Below, piece after piece: positions 10,991 to 22,244 of a DNA stretch of 64,000 bases. A model generated the notes under the pieces. The model did not search any database, had not been told where the DNA came from, and was given only the letters and a program-made list of their open reading frames with translations. Source of the stretch: Chelydra serpentina (taxonomy: Eukaryota; Chordata; Testudines; Chelydridae); contig JBAIAC010000021.1 in the NCBI GenBank assembly GCA_037349315.1, forward strand, positions 5,456,001-5,520,000, given 5' to 3'. Positions within the stretch are counted from its first letter, which is position 1. Each line of letters starts with the position of its first letter. The position numbers were made by a program, and so were the translations under genes.

Positions 10991-11600
10991 GCCAGAGTGT
11001 CCGATGCCGGGGGCGGCGAAGCCCGGAGCGAGGCCCGGCCTCCCCAAGGCTCTTTTCTCCGGCTCCCCGCGATGGGTGAGGGCCCCGGCTCCCCACCCTG
11101 CCCGTAGATATGGGCCCGGCCCAGCCCACACTCACCCGCACCACAAAGTCGCTCCCTCCGCCTGCGCCCGGCCCGGCTCCCCGTGTGAGAGGCGCGTCCA
11201 GGCAGCAGGGAGGAAGCGCGCGCTCCCGAGCCCATTCGGGCACGCGCTCCGCTCGCCGGTTGGTCCCAAGGCGCGCGCTCCGCCCTCCCCCCGAGCGGCC
11301 GTCTCCAGGTCACGCGCCCGTCCGCATACTGCCAATAGCTGATTGGCGGAAGCGTGAGCGAGAGAAGGAAGAGCCGTTGCACATGCCCAGGTGAACACCC
11401 ACGTCATCGCTCTGCGCGTGCGCCACAGCATCCCGCAATCAGGGAGGAGGGGTAGGGGGTAGAGGAGCGGACCACTGAGCGAAGGGATGTTCGACGCGTG
11501 CTCAGGACCCACTCGGCTGCAGAGGCCACATTCGTACCCGGCCATGCTGATTGACAAACTCCCTGTCCAATCAGTGCTCATCCCCACCTAGTATGATACA
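10980..11600 (-). promoter_or_regulatory. ZDHHC5: CpG island, probable ZDHHC5 promoter and non-coding first exon
   Basis: The segment is dense in CpG and contains several CCAAT/ATTGG boxes (around 11332, 11342, 11565 and 11611). On the minus strand a good splice donor (gcg followed by gtgagtgtgg) ends a candidate exon at about 11136. In human, ZDHHC5 (plasma-membrane palmitoyltransferase) lies downstream of CLP1 in the same orientation and begins with a non-coding exon and a long intron, which fits an exon 1 here and coding exons beyond the left edge. The gene name is inferred from synteny only; no ZDHHC5 coding sequence is in the window. Confidence 0.45.
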
Positions 11601-11709
11601 ATGTGCACTGCCAATGGCTGATCCGGGAGATCGCCTTAAAGAACTCGCCCCTCTGATTACATTGATTAGGGGGAGGGGCTTTATTTAAAGCCATTTAAAA
11701 AACAGCAGA

Positions 11710-12035
11710 GGGGATTGACCCCCCCATCCCAGTGAAACTATGGGATAGCCCATCCCAGTGTCTGGTGAGTGTGACCCCCAGCCCGGTGACTCCATGGTAC
11801 AGTTCACCCCCAGCCAGTGAGACCTGTCCTTTCTGTGACCCCCATAGCATAGCCCACCCCAGCTTCTGTAACACCCCCCATCCCAATGATTCCATGGTAC
11901 AGCCCCCCCCCCCCCATCCCATTGTCAGTGGGTGTGACACCATGATAGAGCCCACCACCAACCCAGTCTCTAGTGGGTGTGAACCCCCATAGCCCAGTGA
12001 CCCATGGTATAGCCCACCCCCAGCCCAGCATCTAG
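11710..12035. repeat. Degenerate minisatellite
   Basis: Imperfect units of roughly 35-60 bp share 'ccccagcccagtgac', 'ccatggtacagccca' and 'agtgggtgtgac'. Open frames on both strands are by-products of the repeat. Confidence 0.6.
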
Positions 12036-12283
12036 GTTATTTCCTTGCTCCCACCTTATACTCAAGCAGGATGCCAGACAGCTTGGGTGAGCTGTAAAGA
12101 AAAACACAGAGGAAGGAACAGATCACTATTCTGTGCAAACACCTGAGTTGTTAAGAGACAATGGCATAAGACAAGACCAGCATACCCCAGAGATCAAAAG
12201 GACTACAGCAGTTTAAAAATGCTCTCTCTCAAGAGGGGAAGTTGTTCCAGGCAATCAGACTCTGTTTGCCAGACACAGGGAAT

Positions 12284-12420
12284 GGGCGACGGGGATGGAT
12301 CATTGGTGATTACCTGTTCTGTTCATTCCCCCGGGGGCATCTGGCATTGGCCACTGTCGGAAGACAGGATATTGAGCTAGATGTACCTTTGGTCTGCCCC
12401 AGCATAGCCGTTCTTATGTA
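12284..12420 (+). repeat. CR1 LINE, 3' end fragment
   Basis: It carries the same 3' signature as the copy at 4700: 'ggatggatcattggtgatta', 'cctgttctgttcattccc', 'catctggcattggccactg', 'aagacaggatattg' and 'gccgttcttatgta'. Confidence 0.8.
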
Positions 12421-12559
12421 GACTAATATCTGCTGGGGTATATAAAGTTAGATGAGGTAATGATCAGAGGATGGGAAACTGTTAGGTAAGACAGACATGC
12501 ATATAGCAGAGAAAGTCCCTGCACTAAAGCAGTCACAGTTTAAATGGACAGGAGACAAA

Positions 12560-12735
12560 GGGAAGCTCATTATTCCCTTTTTACAGAGGGTTACTGAGGC
12601 CCAGAGATGCTAAGTGATTTGCCTGAGGTCACACACGGAGTCTGCAGCAGAGCCAGGAATTGAACCACATGTCCTGAGTCATAGCACAGATAAGGCCAGC
12701 CTCCCTCTCTAATGCTGGTGTTCTACCACCTGAGC
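12560..12735 (-). repeat. MIR (CORE-SINE) copy, reverse orientation
   Basis: The reverse MIR core is clear: 'cctttttacagagggttac', 'tgaggcccagagatgctaa', 'gtgatttgcctgaggtcaca' and 'gccaggaattgaacc'. Confidence 0.7.
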
Positions 12736-13937
12736 TGGGTGAGCTCCAACCTGCCAGGCTGGAACAAGGAAAACACCTGATTGACTGACGTTCCACCCCA
12801 TAGGCTTATTTATGGGACACAAAATGCACCTCTTAGCCTTGGTTTGTCTTCACAGCCTCTGCATATCCCAGCCACGAGGTCCTCTTGTAACAGTTGCATG
12901 GCATGTCCTGTTTTATTTCTCCCCCTGCTGACCCCCAGGCCCAAAACACTTCCAGAAAGTTAAAGGGACTGGTGATCAGGGGAGGGGAGATGCAGAATTT
13001 GCACCTCTGAGGCAGCAGTTCTGATGCAATCCCAGGACACATGAGGTTTTCACACCTCTGGCAACTAAGCAACTGGTCCTGACCGGTGACTTGTGAAGAA
13101 ATTTTTGATCCTTAGAACAAGTGAAAGAGAGTGAGTGAGTGAGTGTGTGTGCCATTAACTCGGATCACAGCACGCTAAGTAAACTGGGAAATTTAGGTCT
13201 GTCCCTTCCCCACTCATTCACCCTCTTTGATAACTGAATCATATAATCAGTGCAGCATTATTGCTTTGACAGGAAGTCGCTATATGGGTTTAATCAACAA
13301 TGCCACCTCCTGGCTAGAAAGGTCAGGACAACCTAAATTCCTCAACCCAAAATTTACAATCTTTTCCTCCCACAATCCTTTCCAGTAGGTCCCCTCGCTC
13401 CTGCTATGCAGCCCCCAGCATTACATTCTTCCTCCCTGCTTGCTCCATTTGCAAACCTGTTTCTCCCCTCTCTTACCCTGAAGTTCCACCAACTAGCAAC
13501 AGTTCCTTGCCATGGTTTCCCCTTCCAGTGGCAAATTCCTGGCTTCATACCCAGTAAAAACCACTGTCCACTTTTATTGCAGTAGCAGCCAGTCACAGAT
13601 GAGGGCCGAGGTTCTGTATAAACATAGAACAAGTCTACCACTCTAAATATAAGATGAGACAACAGCTGAGTACAACTGACAGGAAGCGTGGGGAGACAAG
13701 GAAATGATCACAAAGAGCAGTCACGGGATGCCAGCTGCCCAGCTACGGGCGCTGTATGCATTACAGCACAGATGAGCTTTAAGGAGGGAGTTGAAGGAGA
13801 AATGCTCAAGATGTTTATAGGGAGCTCATTCGATGGATAAGGGCAAGTGTGAAGTTATTTGTTGGAATATTGGAGAAATTGGTGATCCAAGCTGGCAACA
13901 ATGCGGAGCAGACATCTTCATAGCATAGGAGAGGTGC
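12736..13937. other. No gene recognised
   Basis: This lies between the proposed ZDHHC5 promoter and the CLP1 3' end. There are no exons and no clear repeats apart from a short (GTGA)n-like run near 13126-13152. Confidence 0.4.
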
Positions 13938-14202
13938 CTAGAAAATGAAAGTATCAGAGGGGTAGCCGTGTTAGTCTGGATCTGTAGAAGCGACAAAGGG
14001 TCCTGTGGCACCTTATAGACTAACAGAGGTATTGAAGCATAAGCTTTCATGGGTGAATACCCACTTCTTCGGATGCAAGCAGTGGAAAAACACTGCTTGC
14101 ATCCGAAGAAGTGGGTATTCACCCACAAAAGCTTATGCTTCAATACCTCTGTTAGTCTATAAGGTGCCACAGGACCCTTTGTCGCTTCTAGAAAATGAAA
14201 GT
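13938..14202. mobile_element. Inverted-dimer retroelement insertion with 15-bp target duplication
   Basis: Two 99-bp arms (13986-14084 and 14091-14189) are inverted copies, 97/99 identical, separated by a 6-base loop (gaaaaa). The whole is flanked by a direct repeat of 15 bp (ctagaaaatgaaagt at 13938-13952 and 14188-14202), so the dimer arrived in one insertion or was formed at insertion. The arm sequence ('ggcaccttatagactaacag', 'gcataagcttt', 'gggtgaatacccacttc') recurs in diverged form at 55458-55565. Each arm holds a short stem (gtgggt/acccac) with flanking bases resembling a decayed hammerhead ribozyme core, a hallmark of Penelope-like elements; this classification is inference. It lies about 240 bp beyond the CLP1 poly(A) signal. 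Confidence 0.75.
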
Positions 14203-14440
14203 GTTGGTTCTTCTTAGCCTGGCTCCTGGTATGATCCACACTGTACTGAAGTACCCCAGCCTACTTCGTATGGCCCTGTTCCAATCTGTCCAGTTTCTCT
14301 GTGAGCATCACATTGAAATTCCCCTTTCCAAGCCCCAGCAGTGCCTCCTATGTGCATGCCCTGTAGATCCCCCTCTCACACTGCAGGAGGTTACACAAAA
14401 TTCATCCACTGTCACCAGAGACCAGCAAAATACCAGGACA

Positions 14441-14446
14441 TTTATT
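14441..14446 (-). terminator. CLP1: CLP1 poly(A) signal (AATAAA)
   Basis: The minus strand reads AATAAA 402 bases after the CLP1 stop codon. It is followed within 20-50 bases by a T/GT-rich segment (gtcctggtattttgctggtc), as expected of a downstream element. The 3' UTR would therefore be about 14420-14847. Confidence 0.65.
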
Positions 14447-14847
14447 AAAATTACAAAAATATAAAACAATATTGATCCTCTTCTACAAGAGGAGGCCCAT
14501 GAAGCACTCGCTGTGTAAAAAGAACAATGGGTCCAGATTTCAGGGACTGAAATCTAAGGAGGAGAAGAGAACCTGGAGAAGGATGTAGGCAGTGAACCAT
14601 CTAGTTACATTTAATCCCACATTCCCTCCCTGCTTCTGTCTACAAATTAATCCGCAAACCTCACCTGACCCACTTTGGTTTCTCCCAATGGTTTGATCTG
14701 GACAGCAGCCTCTACCCCTTCCCACATTGGTTTCAAATGATTCAGTCTGTGTAGCAGTCTCCACCCCCTTCAATTGGTAAAAGTTCTGTCCACAACGGAG
14801 ACACTATAGACCTGGTGGACTCCACCTCTTCTGCTCTGGTGCAGCCC

Positions 14848-15648
<801 letters not shown>

Positions 15649-16477
15649 CTAGATGGTGGCCTGATCACATATAAATTGCCCTTGAACAGCCCCGACACTG
15701 ACATTTTACTCAGTGGAGGAGAAATGAAAATGCAAATCTCATTCTGTCCAAGCATCTCGCTTTTGATACCTTGGCATGGCAAATTAAATATGGCAGAGCC
15801 CAGGTTAATAAGAGAGACACTCTCCATCAGGAAACTGTGTCTTGTCCTTAACCAATAAGGCAGGGGATACAAATAACTATATTTTGTTTGGTTACTCGAA
15901 CAACTATTAAGCACCAGTGCATTTATTTGCTTCTGGAAGGCTAATCAGATTGCACATTTAACACCCTGCTTCCTGAATGGTCATTAAGGTAATTGATCAT
16001 CTCTTCTGGACCTCTACATTTGAGGTCACAGAGGAGAGATTTGCTGATTGTCGTGCTGGAGACAGTCAGAAGGTATGAAACAATACAGAGATTCAGAAAA
16101 ACAGTGTAGGTTTGTGTCTACAATGAAATATAGCAAGTGATAGTTATTGCTGCTTTCGAGAGACAGTATTAGCGTCACCCCTAATGAACAGGAAGATGTG
16201 AAATGCTAAACTCTGCTCTTTTAACACAGAAGTTGCCAAATAATTAAATAAACAGAATATCCTTTTGTTCAGTTTTTTACCCATTTTAAGTCTTTTCAAG
16301 CTATATTTTTTTAATAAAGGTTTATCTCAATCAAGATAATAAGCTACCTGCAAGGACGTGTAATTAAGAAGATTCTCTATATTGGGACAATATTTACATC
16401 TTGGGTTAATAAATGTCAATGTTCATCTCAAACCATGCAAACGTTTGATTGCTGTCCCTATTCTGCAGATAAGGACG

Positions 16478-17160
16478 TGACTTAAGAATGGCCATACTGG
16501 GTCAGACCAATGGTCCATCTAGCCCAGTATCCCGTCTTCTAACAGTGGCCAGTGCCAGATCATAGAATCACAGAGTTGGAAGGGACCTTGGGAGGTCATC
16601 TAGTCCAACCCCCTGCTCAAAGCAGGACCAATCCCCAATTTTTGCCCCAGATCCCTAAATGGCCCCCTCAAGGATTGAACTCACAACCCTGGGTTTAGCA
16701 GGCCAATGCTCAAACCACTGAACTATCCCTCCCCTATTACAAGTGTTTGCACTGTAAACATGATAAAAATAGTATTTTTCAATTCACCCCACACAAGCAC
16801 TGCAGCGCAATCCCTCCACCATGAAAGTGCAACCCACAGATGTTTCAGAAGGAATGAAAAGAACAGGGCAATTATCCCAAGCGATCCATCTCATTGTCCA
16901 GTCCCAGATTCTGGCAATCAGAGGCTTAGGGACACCCTGAGCATAGGACTGTGGCCCTGAACATCTTGCTTAATAGCCATTGATGGACCTAACCTCCATG
17001 AACGTATCTAATTCTTTTTTGAACCCAAGTATATTTTTGGCTTTCACAACATCCTCTGTCAAAGAGTTCCACAGGTTAACTGTGCACTTCCTTATTTTGT
17101 TTTAAACCTGCTGTTTATCAATGTAATTTGGTCACCCCGGGTTCTTGTGTTATGTGAAAG
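16478..17160 (-). repeat. CR1 LINE 3' fragment in CLP1 intron, split by a SINE
   Basis: The minus-strand CR1 3' end ('aagaatggccatactgggtc', 'tggtccatctagcccagta') starts at 16478. It resumes after the SINE at about 16846 ('gaatgaaaagaacagggca', 'attgatggacctaacctcc', 'aaagagttccacaggttaac'). About 110 bp between the SINE and the resumption (16735-16845) is not CR1-like and may be a further small insertion. Confidence 0.75.
16561..16734 (-). repeat. Turtle tRNA-derived SINE, inside the CR1
   Basis: This is a full-length reverse copy. The CR1-type tail is at the left (catagaatcacagagttgg, cccctgctcaaagcaggacc) and the tRNA-like head at the right (aggattgaactcacaaccc, then ccactgaactatccctccc). 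Confidence 0.9.
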
Positions 17161-17164
17161 TGTA

Positions 17165-17250
17165 TTAACTTGCCACGGTCACACAGGAAGTCAGTGGCAG
17201 AGTTGGCCTGAGAGCCGTGACTTCCAGTCCATGATGCAAGCCTGTTTCCT
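17165..17250 (-). repeat. MIR fragment, reverse orientation
   Basis: The tail of a MIR copy is present: 'cttgccacggtcacacagg', 'aagtcagtggcagagttgg', then 'cttccagtccatgatgcaa'. It is 5' incomplete. Confidence 0.5.
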
Positions 17251-17868
17251 TCCAAGGTAGTGCAAAACGGATTAAAGAGTACTGATGATAAGAGAAGAGA
17301 AAAGAGGAAGCAACCAGTCAAACACCCTCCTTCTCTTTTCCTTCAGACTAGATGATGAAAATGCAGCTGAGCAGTGCCAGAGGTGATTATGGGGTGGGGA
17401 GACAAGGGAAGTAAAACCCCTTTACTCCCAGTAATTCCTTTTTCTTTGGATTGGCCCCCAACTATCTATTCATGTGAGTTCAGAGCTAAGAAAAAGTCTC
17501 AGCATGGGACAGTCTCTGCTTTTCCCAACTGACAAGTGTGCATATGTGAATTCACCTTGCTGAATTGGTCTAGTCCAGGGAGGATGGAGATCCCCTGGTG
17601 TGAGGGGGGTGTGTGCACAATGGCATTCTCCTTTCAAAATACTCTGGATTGTGGAGAAGGTGCCCACCTACCCTTTTCTCCAGTGGGACCAGAGTACATG
17701 TACAAATCAGAATCCTATCTCCAACGGGCACTGCTCCATGTACAGCCTGCTTTACTCCTCCCTCACTCAGAACCAGATGCTTTGGTCATTAAAGTTTGCT
17801 GTGTCTCCAGAAACATCTGTGTGTGTGGGAAAGAGCCCTGGCTGCCTTGAATTTCACCCCCCAGATCA

Positions 17869-18588
<720 letters not shown>

Positions 18589-19063
18589 TCAATCCCATTC
18601 TCTGGTCCCCTATCTGGAGCTGGTAGAGGGCTCCATTCCCTATGGTGCTCTACATTGTCACACAGATCCAGGCATTATTATATACGGATGAGAGGAGGGT
18701 TTCCACTCCCCACACTGATGCGATTGGTTATTCTGGAACTCCGCTAATTAAACAATATTCCTTACCATGCCCCCAGGAACCACACACCAAAGAGCACCAA
18801 AGCTGTCAGGCCATGGCACTGAGCCACGGACATGATGGCCATGGAAACAGTCAGACGAGAGCAGGGATGTCACTGCTTCGCCCCCCTAGACACTGTCCCA
18901 GACAAGACAACTTTGGTGACTGCAGCTTCATATGGGAAAACAAACCACTGGGTGAACCGTAGTCACTAAAGCATCACTCATACAAATGGCAGCACTGCCC
19001 CGCTCTGTGAACAGGCTCCTCCCCCTCAAGGAATGATGCCGATATCCGCCCCTCACCTTAAGG

Positions 19064-19336
19064 CAGCGATGGGCAACACGCGGCCCCTCAGGGTAATCCG
19101 CTGGCGGTTTACATTGACCGTCCGCACAGGCACCGCCGCCCGCAGCGCTCAGTATCCGCGGTTCGCTGGTCCCGCCAATGGGGGGTGTGGGAAGCAGCAG
19201 CCAGCACGTCCCTGCCGTGACACCCACGCCGCTTCCCGCAGCCCCCATTGGCCTGGAACGGCGAACCGCGGCCACTGGGAGCTGCGGGCGGCCGCTCAGC
19301 AGATTACCCTGAGCGGCCGCGTGTTGCCCCCCACTC
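19064..19336. mobile_element. GC-rich hAT-type MITE in CLP1 intron 1 next to the promoter
   Basis: Long terminal inverted repeats read inward as 'gggcaacacgcggcccctca' with 'gggtaatc' at the left and the complement 'gattaccctgagcggccg' with 'cgtgttgcccc' at the right. The flanks are ccttaagg (19056-19063) and ccttaaag (19337-19344), an 8-bp target duplication with one mismatch. It raises the local CpG content, so the CLP1 CpG island is partly transposon-derived. Confidence 0.75.
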
Positions 19337-19439
19337 CCTTAAAGGCAGCAAAGGGCGTTACTGGGTGTCGCCATGACAACAGCATGGCGCTAGGGAGCGG
19401 GCCGAAGAGGGGCCAAACCCAGCAGGGCCCCAGAAGAGT

Positions 19440-19700
19440 CACCCACCTACCGCCGCCGCCGCCTGGCGATAAACCAACCAACCGGGAGACCCAAACCCAC
19501 GCGCACATCCGACCCCGGGGCCGGATGTGCGGGAAGGCATAGTGCCTGACGGGAGAAATGGCCGGCCCCGGAAGTACAGGAAGAGGGGCGCGTTGCCTGC
19601 TGGGGGATGTAGTTCTCCCGTGTAGGACGAACCTGGAAGTAGGGCGTTGGAATGGCGGGTGAGCGCAGGGCCTACCGGGAGATGTAGTTCCCAAATATAG
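19440..19700 (-). promoter_or_regulatory. CLP1: CLP1 promoter and non-coding first exon
   Basis: The segment is CpG-rich and lies upstream of CLP1. On the minus strand a donor (gcggtag, then gtgggtgac) ends a candidate non-coding exon at about 19447-19451. Two copies of a ZNF143/THAP11-type site are visible, 'gcctgctgggggatgtagtt' at 19595-19614 and 'ctaccgggagatgtagttcc' at 19672-19691. An ETS-type core, ccggaagt, is at 19568-19575. These motifs are typical of housekeeping promoters. The transcription start is not determined. Confidence 0.65.
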
Positions 19701-20639
19701 GCCAAACTACGCTGCGGAGAATGGCCCTGATCTGGGACGGGGAAGGTCAGGGTCCAGCTGCAGCCCAGTGGCCAGGTCCGTGGCAGGGCCACACGACCGT
19801 CCAGTTTTGCACAGCACCAAGAGTGACGTATTATGCAAATCATGGAAGGGTTGATTTGCATACATGCAAATAACACGCACATGGCTGTAAACTTCAGCCC
19901 CTGGTCGACAACCCTTCCGGAGCAATAACAGGCCCGGGGCATGGAGCCACACAAACCTTAGCAGCAGCGAGGCTGGGGCGGTGTATGTGGGTGTGTATGG
20001 GGAGAGGGTTGCTGGTGGGTGGCTGGGTTGCTCAATGGGTTCTGGGTCCATCCAAGTCAGTGAGTGCTGGTGGGTGGCTGAGGTGTTTGGGTGCAGCCTA
20101 AGTTAGGTGGGTGCTGGGAGTGTTGAGGTAGCTGGGCAGATGCTGGGGTGGGAGAGAGGGGATGTCTCTTAGGGGCTGGGCTCTGGCTTGTGCCTTTCAG
20201 GCCTCAGCTGGGATGTCTCTTTTGGAAGCTGGGCTTTGTGACAGGAGGTCTCTGTGTGGCAGGGTTCTAGCTCAGGCAGCATGGGGGGTAATGCTGAGTC
20301 TCCCCCCACCCATTTTTTCCCCCTGCTACCTAGGCCAGCTGCCTGAAGCCTTCTGCTCCTGGAGCCTCTCAGAAGGTGCATAACATTCAGGGTAGGCTGG
20401 CAGGGGGGCTGCCTGATGCTGGAGTGTCACACATGATGCCGGATTCCTGGCAACCATGAGTATTTGTTGCTATTTGGTAGCAATTGGGAAGGCCACCACT
20501 TGGAGTATCAGAGATCAGGGCTCCCGTGACTTGTGATTAGCCACAGATCCAGTCAGTGTTTCGGGGGAGCAAAAACTGGATCAGTGTTTGTGGATGTTGG
20601 AGATTCAGCTATCAGTGTTGCAGCTGTCACAGAACGGGC
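19701..20639. other. CLP1-YPEL4 intergenic DNA, no gene recognised
   Basis: This is the left part of the 2-kb spacer between the divergent CLP1 and YPEL4 promoters. It is G/T-rich in places (19975-20160, 'gtgggtggctg' type units) with no exon or clear regulatory site. Confidence 0.4.
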
Positions 20640-21610
20640 TGTCAGTGTTGGGGGAGCGGCATACGATGTGAGTGCCAGTGTTTAGGGTAGGGAGATCAGA
20701 GGGTACCAGTGTTTGGGGGCGTGGCATACTGTCTGGGTGCCAATGTTTGGGGCAGTGGGATTGGGGTGCCAGTGTTTGAGGGAGCGGCATGCCGTGTGGG
20801 TGCCAGTGTTTGGGGCAGTGAGATAAGGGGGTGTCAGTGTTTGGGGGAATGGTATGCAATGTGGGTGCAAATATTTGGGTCACTGAGATTCAGGGGTGCC
20901 AGTGTTAGAGGCAGGGCTGGCTCTACCTTTTTTGCCGCTCCAAGCGGCGAAGAAAAAAAAAAAAAAAAAAGCTGCCGCTGGCATGCTGCCGAACAGGGAA
21001 CCAGAGGAGTGCCACTGAACAGGGAACTGGAGGAGCTGCCGCCAGTGTGCCGCCAAAGAGGGAGGAGCTGTTGCCGGCGTGCCGCCGAATACAGAGGACT
21101 GACGGAGCGGCCACCGGCATGCCGCCGAAAGCCGCCACAGTGCTGCCCTGAGACCGCCCGGGAAGCCGCCCTTTCCCGTTTGCCGCCCCAGGCACCTGCT
21201 TGCTAGGCTGGTGCCTAGAGCCGGCCCTGGTTAGAGGGAGTGGTGTGCCATGTGGGTGCCAGTGTTTGGGGCAGTGATAATGGGGATACCAGTGTTTCCC
21301 CAGTGGGGCAGTTAGATCACAGGGTGCCAGTGTTTGTGGGCGCAGCATGTCATGTGGGTGCCAGTGCTTGGGGAAGTGAGATTGGGGGTGCCAGTGTTTG
21401 TGGGAGCAGCATGCCATGTGTGTTCCAGTATTTGGGGCAGTCAGATCAGGGGTGCCAGTGTCTGGGGCAGTGAGATCAGGGTGTACCAGTGTTTGTGGGA
21501 GCAGTATGCTATGTGGGTGCCAGTATTTGGGGCATTAAGACGGGGGTGCCAGTGTTTGTGGGAGCAGCATGGCATGTGGGTGCCAGGATTTGGGGCAGTG
21601 AGATCAGGGG
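20640..21610. repeat. Minisatellite with alternating units, between CLP1 and YPEL4
   Basis: The array is made of 'gtgccagtgtttgggg' units of about 30-34 bp. Two kinds alternate: one continues into 'gcggcatgccatgtgg', the other into 'cagtgagatcagggg'. This gives a higher-order period of about 62-66 bp. The array is interrupted by a hAT element at 20912-21229. Confidence 0.8.
20912..21229. mobile_element. hAT-type MITE inside the minisatellite
   Basis: The ends are 'cagggctggctct' and 'agagccggccctg' (inverted). A perfect 8-bp duplication, gttagagg, flanks it at 20904-20911 and 21230-21237. It contains an A-run of about 18 and short 'ccgccg' units. It belongs to the same family as 55707-55873. 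Confidence 0.9.
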
Positions 21611-21789
21611 AACGGGCTTGGGGCTGTCACAGATTTGGGGTGTTTGGGGCTCTTAGTGCTCTGGGTATCTCCAGCCAGGGAGGTCGCAGTTGCTCTGCAG
21701 CGGGGAGCCCCGGCCTGGGTGCTGGGAGGAGCACGCTGGCCTGAGAAGCATGCAGATTTGCAGCCCGTGATCCCGAGCTGTCTCTCGCT

Positions 21790-22244
21790 CCCCTCTCCCT
21801 GCGTCAGAGGCGCAATACATAATTTTATTACCTGTGCGGCCCCCACCGCGCATCCCGGGGTACTGCTGGCCCCGAGCCTCTCCCCCCCTCCACCCCTGCC
21901 CCATGTTCACCCCCCCTCCAATCACTGCGCCCCCCACCCCCGCAGCCCAGCCCCCGTGGCCCCGGCCCCCTGCCTCCCTCCCCGCGCCTCCCAGCACCTC
22001 CCAGCCCCTTTCTGACGTAGCGGGAGGTGGGGGGCGGGAATGACTCAATGTTATGATGCGGTGCCACAACACACAGCCACATTCGGCTCCAGCCCGAGCC
22101 CCAGGGCCCCATTCGCCCCCCAGCCGCGGTCCCCCGGCCCCCTGAGCCGGCCCCCTGCGCCCCGCACAGCCCCAGGGCGACCCCCCTCCGCCGGAGGAGC
22201 GGCCGCGGGACGGACGGACGGGGCTCTTGGGACGAGATTTCAAG
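21790..22244 (+). promoter_or_regulatory. YPEL4: YPEL4 CpG-island promoter and non-coding exon 1
   Basis: This is a CpG-rich segment with a GC box (ggggcggg at 22031-22038), a consensus AP-1 site (tgactca at 22041-22047) and a CCAAT box near 21917. A strong donor (gatttcaag, then gtgaggggcgg) ends a candidate exon at 22244. The matching acceptor is at 23141-23142 (ctctgcag, then gtgactcc), just before the coding start. The start site within the island is not determined. Confidence 0.6.

Noticed and set aside
10208..11243. Minus-strand open frames of 307 and 324 codons
   Set aside because: They are Pro/Ser/His-rich translations of the C-rich strand of a degenerate tandem array, overlap each other in two frames, and lack any domain or splice context.
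13986..14189. microRNA precursor from the inverted repeat
   Set aside because: The arms are an interspersed repeat with 99 bp of near-perfect pairing, unlike a microRNA hairpin, and the flanking target duplication shows a transposition origin.
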